Below, piece by piece: positions 15,888 through 24,643 of a stretch of DNA of 64,000 nucleotides (positions within the stretch are counted from its first letter, which is position 1; each line of letters opens with the position of its first letter). The stretch is from Spirochaetaceae bacterium (GTDB taxonomy: Bacteria > Spirochaetota > Spirochaetia > Treponematales > Treponemataceae). The DNA lies in NCBI GenBank assembly GCA_017614995.1, contig JAGAAX010000039.1, positions 62,001-126,000 on the forward strand. Reading direction: 5' to 3'. The notes beneath the pieces were generated by a model, which searched no databases, was not told the DNA's origin, and saw only the letters and a program-made list of their open reading frames with translations. A program made the translations under genes and the position numbers.

Positions 15888-17144
15888 TTATGCCTTGTAT
15901 TTCTTGAAAATAACGACACCGTTGTGTCCGCCAAAACCGAGCGAACCGGAAGCAGCGCAATTAATCTCGCCTTTTACGCCGACATTCGGAACATAATCCA
16001 AATCGCAGCCATGCTCTAAATCAGGCTCGTCAAGGTTGATTGTTGGCGGATAGAAGCCGTCCTGAATTGCCTTAACACAGACAGCAGCTTCTATAGCACC
16101 GGCTGCACCAAGACAGTGACCTGTCATGCTCTTTGTAGAAGAAATCTTCATCTTGTAAGCATGGTCGCCGAAAGTCTTTTTTATCATTTCTGTTTCAGAA
16201 GGATCGTTAATCGGTGTAGAAGTTCCATGTGCATTGTAATAATCAACTTCTTCTGGCTTTATGTTTGCATCTTTAAGAGCTTTTGCAATGGCAAGAGCAC
16301 CGCCTGAACCGTCCGGATTCGGGCTTGTGATGTGATAAGCGTCACTTGAAGCACCGTAGCCTGCAAATTCAGCATAAATTTTAGCACCGCGTGCCTTTGC
16401 GTGTTCTTCTTCTTCAAGAATAAGCACAGCAGAGCCTTCGCCCATTACAAAGCCTTCGCGGTTTTTGTCGAAAGGACGGCTTGCCTTTTCAGGGTTGTCG
16501 TTGTAAGAAGAAGCCAAAGTTTTGAGCACGCTGAAAGCAGAAATGCCGTAGCCTGTAACTGTAGCTTCAGCACCGCCAGCAAGACAAACATCGAGGCGGC
16601 CGGAACGGATTTGGTCTAAAGCTGCACCAAGAGCATCTGTACCGGAAGCACATGCTGTAGCAAGCGCCATAGACGGGCCTCTGATATTAAAAAGCATACT
16701 TACATTGCCCGGTGCTTCGTTTGGAATAAGCATCGGAATTGAAAGCGGCGGAACGCGTTCCGGCGCAACCTGAAAATATTTTCCCATTGAAGATTCAAGA
16801 ATTTCAAAACCACCGATGCCGACACCGAAAATTACGCCTGTGCGCTCGCCAAGCTCGCCGTCCATATCTGCTTTTGAAAGACCGGCATCTGCCATAGCCA
16901 TAGTTGAAGCTACAGCGGCAAATTTTGTAAAGCGTGCCATTTTTCTGGCTTCCTTTCGGTCAATCCATTTTGTTTCGTCAAAATTCTTTACTTCACCGGC
17001 AATTTGAACACTATAGCCTGTAGCATCAAAGCCGGTAATTTTTGCAATTCCGCTTTTACCGGCACACAGAGAAGCCCATGTTTCGTCAATAGAATTGCCA
17101 ACAGGTGTAACAGCACCTAAACCAGTAACAACAACTTTTCTCAT
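15888..17144 (-). CDS. fabF: 3-oxoacyl-ACP synthase II FabF
   Basis: This 418-residue condensing enzyme has Cys in ALATACASGTDA, His in YNAHGTSTPIND and in STKSMTGHCLGAAG, and the GFGGHN C-terminal loop. It elongates acyl-ACP with malonyl-ACP. Its start lies 2 bp after the fabG stop, with a GGGGG SD inside the fabG end. Confidence 0.97.
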   Translation of the reverse strand: MRKVVVTGLGAVTPVGNSIDETWASLCAGKSGIAKITGFDATGYSVQIAGEVKNFDETKWIDRKEARKMARFTKFAAVASTMAMADAGLSKADMDGELGERTGVIFGVGIGGFEILESSMGKYFQVAPERVPPLSIPMLIPNEAPGNVSMLFNIRGPSMALATACASGTDALGAALDQIRSGRLDVCLAGGAEATVTGYGISAFSVLKTLASSYNDNPEKASRPFDKNREGFVMGEGSAVLILEEEEHAKARGAKIYAEFAGYGASSDAYHITSPNPDGSGGALAIAKALKDANIKPEEVDYYNAHGTSTPINDPSETEMIKKTFGDHAYKMKISSTKSMTGHCLGAAGAIEAAVCVKAIQDGFYPPTINLDEPDLEHGCDLDYVPNVGVKGEINCAASGSLGFGGHNGVVIFKKYKA

Positions 17145-17145
17145 G

Positions 17146-17892
17146 TTAAGCCCCCATTCCGCCGTCTACGCCTAAAACCTGCGCAGTAATATATGTTGAT
17201 AAATCTGAACCTAAGAAAACAGCCGCATTTGCAACGTCCAAAGGTTTTCCGCTTCTCTTTAATGGAATTGTATCAAGCCAGCCTTTGCGTGCTTCTTCTG
17301 AAATTGCATCGGTCATGTCTGTTTCAATAAAGCCCGGAGCAATTGCGTTTACTCTAACGCCGCGGCCGCCAACTTCTTTTGCAAGACTTTTTGTGTAGCC
17401 GATAAGACCGGCCTTGCTTGCGGCGTAGTTTACCTGTCCGCCCTGACCATGAAGCCCAACAATACTAGACATATTGATGATTGAACCGGCGCGCTTTCTA
17501 ATCATGTCGCCTGAAATAATTTGGCAAGTGATAAACACAGCCGTAAGATTTACAGCAAGAACAGCGTCCCAGTCCTCTTTTTTCATGCGGAACGACAGAC
17601 CGTCGCGTGTAATACCCGCATTGTTTACAAGAATATCAAAAGAACCGGCTTCTGCAAGCGCGGCTTTTACTGTAGCCGTAAGCTCTTCTGCATCTGCACA
17701 GTTTGCATAAATTTCGTGGAAAGCTGTGCCCTTTTCGGCAGCGAATGCCTCAAGCTCGGCTTTTGCCTGTGACGGCTTTGTGCACAAACCCCAGACTTCG
17801 CAGCCTTCTTCGAGATAGCGGCGTGCAATTTCTTTGCCCAATCCGCGGGAAGAGCCTGTTATCAAAGCTTTTTTGTTCTCTAAAAAACCCAT
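17146..17892 (-). CDS. fabG: 3-oxoacyl-ACP reductase FabG
   Basis: This 248-residue SDR has TGSSRGLGKE (NADP loop), NNAG, NMSSIVG (catalytic Ser) and YAASKAG (Tyr-x3-Lys). It reduces 3-oxoacyl-ACP with NADPH. It has a strong AGGAG SD and sits 12 bp after fabD. Confidence 0.95.
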   Translation of the reverse strand: MGFLENKKALITGSSRGLGKEIARRYLEEGCEVWGLCTKPSQAKAELEAFAAEKGTAFHEIYANCADAEELTATVKAALAEAGSFDILVNNAGITRDGLSFRMKKEDWDAVLAVNLTAVFITCQIISGDMIRKRAGSIINMSSIVGLHGQGGQVNYAASKAGLIGYTKSLAKEVGGRGVRVNAIAPGFIETDMTDAISEEARKGWLDTIPLKRSGKPLDVANAAVFLGSDLSTYITAQVLGVDGGMGA

Positions 17893-17904
17893 CTTCCTCT
17901 CCTT

Positions 17905-18858
17905 TTAGTTATTTTCAAGTTCTATAAAATTTTCCCACTCAAAAGAAGGAATTTTTTCCATATTACCGCTGTCGCGCCACAAGCCGTTCAAAACTTTTCC
18001 CGGGCCAACTTCCAGCAGTTTGAATTCGTCAGAAGCGTTTGCAGCGCAAAACTTTGCGATTTCGCTTTCTTCAGAAGTCCACAAAACAGGGTGTGTCAGA
18101 TGCTTTATGCAGTTTTTCTTTGCTTCTTCTGCGCTCTGAACCTGCTTGCCAGAAACATTTGAAAAAATCGGGAATTTCGGGTTATTGAAATGAAGCTCGT
18201 CAAGCACCTTTTCAAACTGGTCAGCAGCTCTCTGCATCAAAGGTGAATGGAAAGGACCTGCAACTTTAAGCGGAATAAACCGCTTTACACCGGCATTTTT
18301 AAGTGCTTCACCGGCTTTTTCAAGCCCGTCTTTAGTGCCAGAAAGAACAGTCTGGCGCACGCTGTTAAGATTAGCCGCAAAAACGCCGTCTATTCCTTTA
18401 ACAGCTTCAATTACAGCTTCAGGCGGAAGCCCGATACAGGCAGCCATTCCTGGTGCATTGCCTTGAGATTCTGCTGCAATCTGCTCGCAGACAGCCTGCA
18501 TGATTTCACCGCGGCGTTTTACGGCATAAGCTGTCTCATCAAAAGACAAAACGCCAGAAACGCAGAGTGCGCTCCATTCGCCTAAACTGAAACCGGCTGC
18601 CACAGAAGGCTCTGCACCGAATTTTTTCAGGATTTCCACAGCCGCAAGAGAAGAAGCTGTAATTGCCACCTGGCTGTTGTCGCTTCTTGCAAGTTCAGCC
18701 TCTGTTGAATTCCACAAAAGAGCAGGAACATCAATTCCAGTAACCTTGCTGAATCTGTCAAGAACAGCCTTGCCTTCTGCGTGTTTTTCGCATACAGCCT
18801 TCATCATGCCGGGCGTCTGTGCGCCCTGCCCCGGAAAAGCAAAAATGTACTTTACCAT
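17905..18858 (-). CDS. fabD: Malonyl-CoA:ACP transacylase FabD
   Basis: It has FPGQGAQ at the N-terminus, catalytic Ser in AAGFSLGEWSAL, and His in VAGPFHSPLM. The ATG at 18858 (MVKYIFAFPGQG) is chosen by family alignment; it overlaps the fabH stop by 7 nt, and the GGGGAGG SD lies 12 nt upstream, which is rather far. It loads malonyl groups onto ACP. Confidence 0.94.
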   Translation of the reverse strand: MVKYIFAFPGQGAQTPGMMKAVCEKHAEGKAVLDRFSKVTGIDVPALLWNSTEAELARSDNSQVAITASSLAAVEILKKFGAEPSVAAGFSLGEWSALCVSGVLSFDETAYAVKRRGEIMQAVCEQIAAESQGNAPGMAACIGLPPEAVIEAVKGIDGVFAANLNSVRQTVLSGTKDGLEKAGEALKNAGVKRFIPLKVAGPFHSPLMQRAADQFEKVLDELHFNNPKFPIFSNVSGKQVQSAEEAKKNCIKHLTHPVLWTSEESEIAKFCAANASDEFKLLEVGPGKVLNGLWRDSGNMEKIPSFEWENFIELENN

Positions 18859-19808
18859 GTCAGTGAACATCCTCCCCAAGTTAATCCGGCACCAAACCCT
18901 GCAAGCAGAATCTTCATGCCATGCTTCAATATTCCGCGTTCCGCCAAATCTACAAGCGAAATCGGAATAGAAGCGCTAGATGTATTTGCGTATTCTCCAA
19001 GTAATATAGGAAATTTTTCAAGCGGATAATTAAGACGTTTTGCCGCAGCGCGGATAATGCGCTCATTTGCCTGATGGCAGACAAACAAATCAACATCGTC
19101 AAATGTCAACTTGTCTTTTTCCATTACAGTCTGAATTATTTCAACCATTTTGCCGACCGCAAAATTATAAACGGCGTGACCTTCCATGCGGAGCTTAAGA
19201 TCGCCCGGATCTAAATAAAGAACATCTGCTCCATTTCCGTCTGCGCCCAAAACAAAAGATCCGAATGCATCTTTGCCGTCATCTGTTCTTTCAAGAACAA
19301 CAGCACCTGCGCCGTCGCCAAAAAGTATGCAAGAGCTGCGGTCGCTCCAGTTCACAATCTTTGAAAGCATTTCAGAGCCGACAATAAGCGCGTGCTTCCA
19401 GTTCATCTGGTTGAGCATAGAACGGCCAACCTGCAAGCTGTAAATAAAGCCTGAACATGCTGCTGACAAATCGAACACAGCCGCATTTGCAGCTCCTGTT
19501 CCTCTTTGAATAAGACATGCGTTAGAAGGAAAGCTCCAGTGATTTGCACTGGCTGTTGAACATACAATCAAGTCAATGTCTTCGGCTTTGACATTAGAGC
19601 CGTTAGCCTGTGCATTAAGCAGAGCCTGCAAAGCAGCTTTAGTACCGAGTGTGGCAGAATTTTCGCCTTCGCCGCAAATATAGCGGCTGCCAATGCCTGT
19701 GTGAGAACGAATCCATTCGTCAGATGTTCCCAGTTCTTGAGGTAATTCATCGTTTAATACTTTTTTTTCTGGAAGAGCCTTTCCGGCTCCAATAATCTTT
19801 ACAGCCAT
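18852..19808 (-). CDS. fabH: 3-oxoacyl-ACP synthase III FabH
   Basis: It has the Cys-His-Asn triad: DLSAACSGF, VCHQANERI and EYANTSSASIP. FabH starts each chain by condensing acetyl-CoA (or another starter) with malonyl-ACP. The ATG at 19808 (MAVKIIGAGKALP) matches family starts and has a weak GGGGT SD; the frame stays open to 19919, but that part holds the promoter. It is first in the fab operon. Confidence 0.95.
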   Translation of the reverse strand: MAVKIIGAGKALPEKKVLNDELPQELGTSDEWIRSHTGIGSRYICGEGENSATLGTKAALQALLNAQANGSNVKAEDIDLIVCSTASANHWSFPSNACLIQRGTGAANAAVFDLSAACSGFIYSLQVGRSMLNQMNWKHALIVGSEMLSKIVNWSDRSSCILFGDGAGAVVLERTDDGKDAFGSFVLGADGNGADVLYLDPGDLKLRMEGHAVYNFAVGKMVEIIQTVMEKDKLTFDDVDLFVCHQANERIIRAAAKRLNYPLEKFPILLGEYANTSSASIPISLVDLAERGILKHGMKILLAGFGAGLTWGGCSLTW

Positions 19809-19821
19809 ATTTACCCCGTCT

Positions 19822-19850
19822 TTGATAGCAAACAAATCGACATTATCCAA
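19822..19850 (-). promoter_or_regulatory. Candidate fab operon promoter
   Basis: TTGGAT (complement of 19845-19850), 17 nt, TATCAA (complement of 19822-19827), 13 nt upstream of the fabH start. No palindrome of FapR type is obvious. Confidence 0.5.
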
Positions 19851-19912
19851 AGAAATGTCGCAAACAGCCTTATGATGAACAAAAATGCCAAAAATGTCAA
19901 TATAAAATTTCA

Positions 19913-19942
19913 TAGACAAATAAGCTTGATTTTCGCTATAAT
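19913..19942 (+). promoter_or_regulatory. pheT promoter
   Basis: TAGACA (19913-19918), 18 nt, TATAAT (19937-19942). The roughly 80-nt leader holds two small hairpins, the second being AAAACAGC (19980-19987) with GCTGTTTT (19999-20006). No T-box features were found. Confidence 0.6.
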
Positions 19943-20029
19943 CTAGTCAGTGCGCTTTTTATGCGCTTATCTATGGAATAAAACAGCACTTTTACAAAGC
20001 TGTTTTCCGCCGTCTATGAGGAACATTTA

Positions 20030-21760
20030 ATGCCAAAAATTGAAGTCAACGAAAAACTTTTTTTCAACCTGCTTGGTAAAAAGTATGATTATGCAAAATT
20101 AGAGAACCGCCTTGAAAGCGGAAAAGCAGAGCTTGACGAAAAACCGGACGAATCGCAGCCGGCAGATCAGCGTGTCATTAAAATTGAGCTTAACGACACA
20201 AACCGCCCGGACTTGTGGTCAACAGCCGGTATTGCGCGCTGCCTTAGAATCCACGACGGCGGCAAACGAACCGATTATTCGGATTTTCTTTCTACAAAAA
20301 ACAAAACCTGCGATTTTGGCAACCGCGTTGTAAACGTAAATGCCAACATCAAAGATATAAGACCTTACATGACGGCTTTTGTCATTTCGGGCAAACCGAT
20401 TGACGAGCCGATGCTTCTCGACATTATTCAGACACAGGAAAAACTCTGCTGGAACTACGGCCGCAAGCGCCGCTCAATTTCAATGGGTGTTTACCGCTCG
20501 GCAAACATCAACTGGCCTGTAACTTATCAGGCTGTTGACCCGGACAAGACATCATTTGTTCCGCTTGGCTGCGAAGAAAAGATGACCTGCCGTCAGATTT
20601 TGAGCGACCACCCGAAAGGCAAAGAATACGGCTGGATTCTCAAAGACGCAAAGATGTTCCCACTTCTGACAGACGCAAAAGGCGAAGTAATGTCTATGGC
20701 ACCGATTATCAACAGTGCTACACTCGGCGCTGTTCAAGTCGGAGACAAAGACCTTCTTGTTGAAATGACCGGCACAGACATGGCTTCTCTGCTGCTTTCA
20801 ACATCAATTGTTGCCTGTGACTTTAAAGACGCAGGCTACGAAATTCTGCCTGTACAGGTAAACCATCCGTATGACACTGGTTTCGGCAAGTCAATTGTTA
20901 CGCCTTATTATTTCCAGGAAACTACTTCTACGACAATCAAGGCTGTAAACAAGCTTTTGGGTTCAGACTTTACAGAAAAAGAAGCCGTTGACCTGCTTGC
21001 AAAACTTGACGTAACCGCCGAACTTAAAGACGGAAAAATTGTAGTAACACCGCCGCCATACCGCAACGACTTTTTGCACGAAGTTGATATTATAGAAGAC
21101 ATTATGATGGGCAAAGAGCTCATCAACTTTAAGCCTGAAAAACCGAGCGACTTTACGATTGGACGCCTTTCAAAGCTTACAACTTTCAGCCGCAAGGCAA
21201 AAACACTTATGGTCGGCTTGGGCTATCAAGAAATGATTTTCAACTATCTTGGCTCAAAGCGCGATTATATTGACCGCATGAACATTGACGGCTCTAAAGT
21301 TATTGAGATTTCTAACCCAATGACAGAAAACTATCAGTTTGTACGCCCTTCAATTATCGCTTCTCTGCTCGGTGCAGAATCTGGTTCGGGCAACGCTGTT
21401 TATCCGCACAAAATCTTTGAAATCGGAAAAGTTGCATATCTCGACGATTCTGAAAACACCGGAACAAAGACACGCCAGAGCCTCGGTTTTGTTACAGCCG
21501 TAAGCGATGCAAACTTTAACACAGCCGCAAGTGAAGTTGCCACAATTCTTCACTTCTTAGACCATGAATACATCGTAAGCGAAAGTGATGATCCGCGCTT
21601 TATACCGGGCAGACAGGCAAACATACTGATGAAAACTGCTGATGGCAAGACAAAGACAGTCGGCATTTTCGGCGAAATTCATCCGGCAGTTCTTGAAAAC
21701 TGGGCTATCGCAGTTCCATGTTTTGCTGGTGAAATCGACCTTGAAGATTTGCTGAACTAG
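20030..21760 (+). CDS. pheT: Phenylalanyl-tRNA synthetase beta subunit, archaeal/eukaryal type
   Basis: This 576-residue protein is shorter than the usual bacterial PheT (about 800) and lacks the N-terminal EMAP-like tRNA-binding domain. It has the B3/B4 region, a B5 domain (VTPPPYRNDFLHEVDIIEDI) and a C-terminal core ending in HPAVLENWAI. This short, archaeal-like form is known in spirochaetes and points to an ancient transfer. It charges tRNA-Phe with a PheS partner, which is not in the window. It has a GAGGA SD and is divergent from fabH. Confidence 0.92.
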   Translation: MPKIEVNEKLFFNLLGKKYDYAKLENRLESGKAELDEKPDESQPADQRVIKIELNDTNRPDLWSTAGIARCLRIHDGGKRTDYSDFLSTKNKTCDFGNRVVNVNANIKDIRPYMTAFVISGKPIDEPMLLDIIQTQEKLCWNYGRKRRSISMGVYRSANINWPVTYQAVDPDKTSFVPLGCEEKMTCRQILSDHPKGKEYGWILKDAKMFPLLTDAKGEVMSMAPIINSATLGAVQVGDKDLLVEMTGTDMASLLLSTSIVACDFKDAGYEILPVQVNHPYDTGFGKSIVTPYYFQETTSTTIKAVNKLLGSDFTEKEAVDLLAKLDVTAELKDGKIVVTPPPYRNDFLHEVDIIEDIMMGKELINFKPEKPSDFTIGRLSKLTTFSRKAKTLMVGLGYQEMIFNYLGSKRDYIDRMNIDGSKVIEISNPMTENYQFVRPSIIASLLGAESGSGNAVYPHKIFEIGKVAYLDDSENTGTKTRQSLGFVTAVSDANFNTAASEVATILHFLDHEYIVSESDDPRFIPGRQANILMKTADGKTKTVGIFGEIHPAVLENWAIAVPCFAGEIDLEDLLN

Positions 21761-21808
21761 TGTTTCGCAATAGTTTTTCTACAGGAAAAGCTTAACAAGC
21801 GAAACGAC

Positions 21809-21831
21809 CAAGTTTTGCTTCGCAAAACTTG
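21809..21831. repeat. CAAGTTTTGC-type palindrome
   Basis: CAAGTTTTGC (21809-21818) pairs with GCAAAACTTG (21822-21831), followed by TAAA. The same design recurs at 28528-28552 and 37227-37251. Confidence 0.7.
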
Positions 21832-21854
21832 TAAATTGTCATGAAGCTTATAAT

Positions 21855-21887
21855 AAAAAAGCCGCAGACTTTTCTGCGGCTTTTTTT
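21855..21887. terminator. Bidirectional terminator of pheT and the symporter
   Basis: GCCGCAGA and TCTGCGGC pair around a 4-nt loop between an A-run and a T-run. Confidence 0.92.
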
Positions 21888-21904
21888 GGCTGATAACTGC
21901 ACAA

Positions 21905-23131
21905 CTAAATATAGAACCTCACTTCCTTGTGTTGAACCAAATTTTCGTGGACGGCAATAATGTATGTGCCGAAGAACGCAGTTACAGCATCTATTGCAGC
22001 GGCGGCAGAGCATAAGAAGAACGCAGCAGGCTTAATAATAAGGTAGCTTGTGTCAAAGCCGCGTCCGTAAAGCGAACACATAACAGCAAGGGCAATTATC
22101 GGGCCGTCTTTTGCATAAGAACCCAAAAGAAACGACAAAACAAAAGCCATCATCATAATCCATGGAAGTTCATTCAAAATTTTCATGTCTGAATAAGACT
22201 GCCATATCACGATAAACGAAATGCTCAAAACCATTGCAGCACCGCCGCGCGCAAATGTTGAGAACACAGGCAGACAGACAGAGCTTATCCTTGAATGAAC
22301 GCCGAGACTCTCTCTTGAGTGGCGGATACTTACACCCAAAGTCAGATTATAGTCGCCTGAAAAGAAAGCCGTAATTATTGAAGCCGTATTTGCAAAAAGC
22401 ACCCTGTACGGATGTCTTTCTCTAAATATCAGTCTTAAAAGCAGTGGATAAATTATCAGTATAATTGCGGCGGCATCTGCCCCAACAAGAAGAATCAGAT
22501 GAATAAGCGCATTATTCTTCATTATACTAGGAAAATTCATCATCCATGTGCATGAAACCGCAATAAGACCGACTGCAAGCATATCGATGAAAAAGCTTAT
22601 TACAGCATAACTTACTCTCGCCAGAGAATCAAACAGAGTGAGCGTAGGCTTTGCTCCGGCTTTTTCTGCCGCACAGCCTGCACCGGCAAAACCGGCAAGA
22701 ATGTACAGAGGCAGAAGAAAAGAACCTTCCAAAAAAGAAGAAAAGTTAGAAACCGGAAAAAGCTTCATTATATTTTCAGGAATTGAAAGCGTATATATTG
22801 CAGTAGCTTCTTCTACTGAAATTGGAATTCTAGGCGGCTGAAACACAAGCACAGAAAACACGCCCAAAACCGTAAAACCGGCTGTTGTTATCAGCGCAAT
22901 AATCACACAGTTAAAAGCCGTTCTTAAAAGCGCTTTTGATTCGCGGATTTCAAAAACCGCAACTGTCATTGAAAAGAAAAGCAGCGGCAGCAGCGCGTAA
23001 CGGCCGGCAGACAAAGAAAAATCAGATAAATATTGAACAACTGCAACAGCCGCCTGATTTGAGCTTTGCAGAATAAACGACAGGATAATACCTAAGGCAC
23101 AACCTAAAATATATTTCAACCAAATTTTCAT
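21905..23131 (-). CDS. Dicarboxylate/amino acid:cation symporter (DAACS, SDF family)
   Basis: This 408-residue membrane protein has eight or so spans and two re-entrant segments. The C-terminal signature of GltP/DctA-type carriers is present in a diverged form (FFSGDYNLTLGVSIRHS, FARGGAAMVLS, KPAAFFLCSAAAAIDAVTAF). It probably imports a dicarboxylate or acidic amino acid with Na+ or H+. There is no SD, and the promoter -10 box ends 6 nt before the ATG. Confidence 0.85.
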   Translation of the reverse strand: MKIWLKYILGCALGIILSFILQSSNQAAVAVVQYLSDFSLSAGRYALLPLLFFSMTVAVFEIRESKALLRTAFNCVIIALITTAGFTVLGVFSVLVFQPPRIPISVEEATAIYTLSIPENIMKLFPVSNFSSFLEGSFLLPLYILAGFAGAGCAAEKAGAKPTLTLFDSLARVSYAVISFFIDMLAVGLIAVSCTWMMNFPSIMKNNALIHLILLVGADAAAIILIIYPLLLRLIFRERHPYRVLFANTASIITAFFSGDYNLTLGVSIRHSRESLGVHSRISSVCLPVFSTFARGGAAMVLSISFIVIWQSYSDMKILNELPWIMMMAFVLSFLLGSYAKDGPIIALAVMCSLYGRGFDTSYLIIKPAAFFLCSAAAAIDAVTAFFGTYIIAVHENLVQHKEVRFYI

Positions 23132-23137
23132 AAAGGC

Positions 23138-23166
23138 AGAATACCTAACATTTGAGTTACCGTCAA
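23138..23166 (-). promoter_or_regulatory. Symporter promoter, leaderless geometry
   Basis: TTGACG (complement of 23161-23166), 17 nt, TATTCT (complement of 23138-23143), 6 nt, ATG 23131. Confidence 0.75.
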
Positions 23167-23188
23167 CGGTGAATCAAGATTTTTCTAC

Positions 23189-23217
23189 TTGAGTGCTTTC
23201 ATTTGTTGATTTATAAT
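23189..23217 (+). promoter_or_regulatory. Promoter of the SDR-like gene, leaderless geometry
   Basis: TTGAGT (23189-23194), 17 nt, TATAAT (23212-23217), 6 nt, ATG 23224. Confidence 0.8.
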
Positions 23218-23223
23218 GGAACA

Positions 23224-23907
23224 ATGAAGAAAACGACATTGATTGCCGGCAAAGATTATCCTGCCGGAACTGCCTATTCAACATTTGCAGTAGAAGCTCA
23301 AAGAAATGTTTTGATTACTTTGCCTTATGGCGTAGACAGCGACATCTCTCCATTGAATACAGAAACAATGGCATGGAACAGACCTTCTCCTATTTCTGCA
23401 AGAGGCGCTGTGCTAAAAGCAATCAACGCATATAAATCATTAGACGAAGTTATACTTGTTTTTGACGCCCAGTTCTTTGCACCAGATTATACTTCCGGCG
23501 AAATTGAAGGCATCTCTCACAGCGTTGATGACCTTATTCTGGGTTACAGCTACATGGCACACGAAGCCATCACCCATTTTGAAAAACAGGGTTCAGGCAG
23601 GCTTGTGTTTATACTGAAATACGCCTCTACTTCGGCAAACCCTCTGCGTTCTGGCCCTGAAGTACGCCCTGCAAGCATTCCGCTGGCTGTTGCGCAAGAA
23701 GCTTTTATAGCACTTGCCGAAAACTACGCCGCACGCTTTGAAAATGACAAGCCTTATCAGATTAGCCTTGTAAGAGCAGACACTAACAGCGACTCTGAAA
23801 TCTGTACATGGCTTTTTTCTTATTTAGATGATTTGCAGAACAGAAAAACATCAGGCTGGCTCAAAGTAGGAACTAAAACCGGCAGAGTTTTCTCTTTCTT
23901 GAAATAA
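23224..23907 (+). CDS. Hypothetical protein with SDR-like fold features
   Basis: This soluble 227-residue protein alternates hydrophobic strands and helices (EVILVFDAQFF, GRLVFILKYAS, AQEAFIALAENYAARF) in a way that resembles short-chain dehydrogenases. A glycine-rich cofactor loop and a clear Tyr-x3-Lys are missing, so a lost or altered activity is likely. The ATG at 23224 rather than 23203 is chosen from the promoter. It sits 24 bp before the mgtC-like gene and is probably co-transcribed with it. Confidence 0.65.
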   Translation: MKKTTLIAGKDYPAGTAYSTFAVEAQRNVLITLPYGVDSDISPLNTETMAWNRPSPISARGAVLKAINAYKSLDEVILVFDAQFFAPDYTSGEIEGISHSVDDLILGYSYMAHEAITHFEKQGSGRLVFILKYASTSANPLRSGPEVRPASIPLAVAQEAFIALAENYAARFENDKPYQISLVRADTNSDSEICTWLFSYLDDLQNRKTSGWLKVGTKTGRVFSFLK

Positions 23908-23931
23908 TCTTTTTAATAGGAATCTGCTCCT

Positions 23932-24633
23932 GTGTTTGAACAGCTTTTTGAAACTTTAACAAGCTCCTCTCTTTCTTTTGAAACAATGGCTTTACGCCTT
24001 GTGTTAAGCACTATCGCCGGTTTTGTAATCGGCTTTGAAAGAAAGATTCATCTTCAGAATGTCGGCTTAAGAACGCACATATTAATCTGCCTTTCAACAA
24101 CTGTGATTATGCTCACTTCGCTTTATATACCGCAGCTTTACGCATCGGCAAAAAGCGACCCGTCAAGAATAGCCGCGCAGATTGTTTCAGGCATAGGCTT
24201 TTTAGGCGGTGGCGCAATTCTGCACCAGGGGCTTAACATACGCGGCTTGAATTCTGCCGCTACAATATGGACAGCCGCCGGCATCGGCATGGCTATAGGC
24301 TGCGGCATGATTGCCGTAGCATTTCTTGCTGTTTTTATTTCGGTTCTTCTGATGTTTACGCTTGAATGGTTCGAGCAGAAACATTTTCCGGCTGAGCAGA
24401 TTAAGCATCTTGAGCTTATCTTCAAAAATGACATGATTAATATACAGCTTCTAAGTCAGGAACTTAAAAACCGCGGTCTGCTTATAACAAACGTTGATTT
24501 TTCAAAAGAACTTGACGAAAAGCAGATAAGAATCATCTATACGGTTAAAGTTCCTGACACACTGGATATTTCTAATCTGGTTGAAGGCATTAAATTCATC
24601 GGCAATCTAGAAAAAATCAAGCTGAAATACTAA
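23932..24633 (+). CDS. MgtC/SapB family membrane protein
   Basis: This 233-residue protein has an N-terminal MgtC domain: about five spans including RLVLSTIAGFVIGFER, VGLRTHILICLS and SGIGFLGGGAILHQG. A C-terminal soluble ACT-like part (170-233) follows. MgtC proteins influence Mg2+ starvation survival and ATP synthase activity in other bacteria. It starts with GTG after an AGGA. Confidence 0.9.
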   Translation: MFEQLFETLTSSSLSFETMALRLVLSTIAGFVIGFERKIHLQNVGLRTHILICLSTTVIMLTSLYIPQLYASAKSDPSRIAAQIVSGIGFLGGGAILHQGLNIRGLNSAATIWTAAGIGMAIGCGMIAVAFLAVFISVLLMFTLEWFEQKHFPAEQIKHLELIFKNDMINIQLLSQELKNRGLLITNVDFSKELDEKQIRIIYTVKVPDTLDISNLVEGIKFIGNLEKIKLKY

Positions 24634-24643
24634 CAGTTTTTTG

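Noticed and set aside
19980-20006. Transcription attenuator or T-box before pheT
   Set aside because: The hairpin is not followed by a U-run and there is no T-box sequence or specifier loop.
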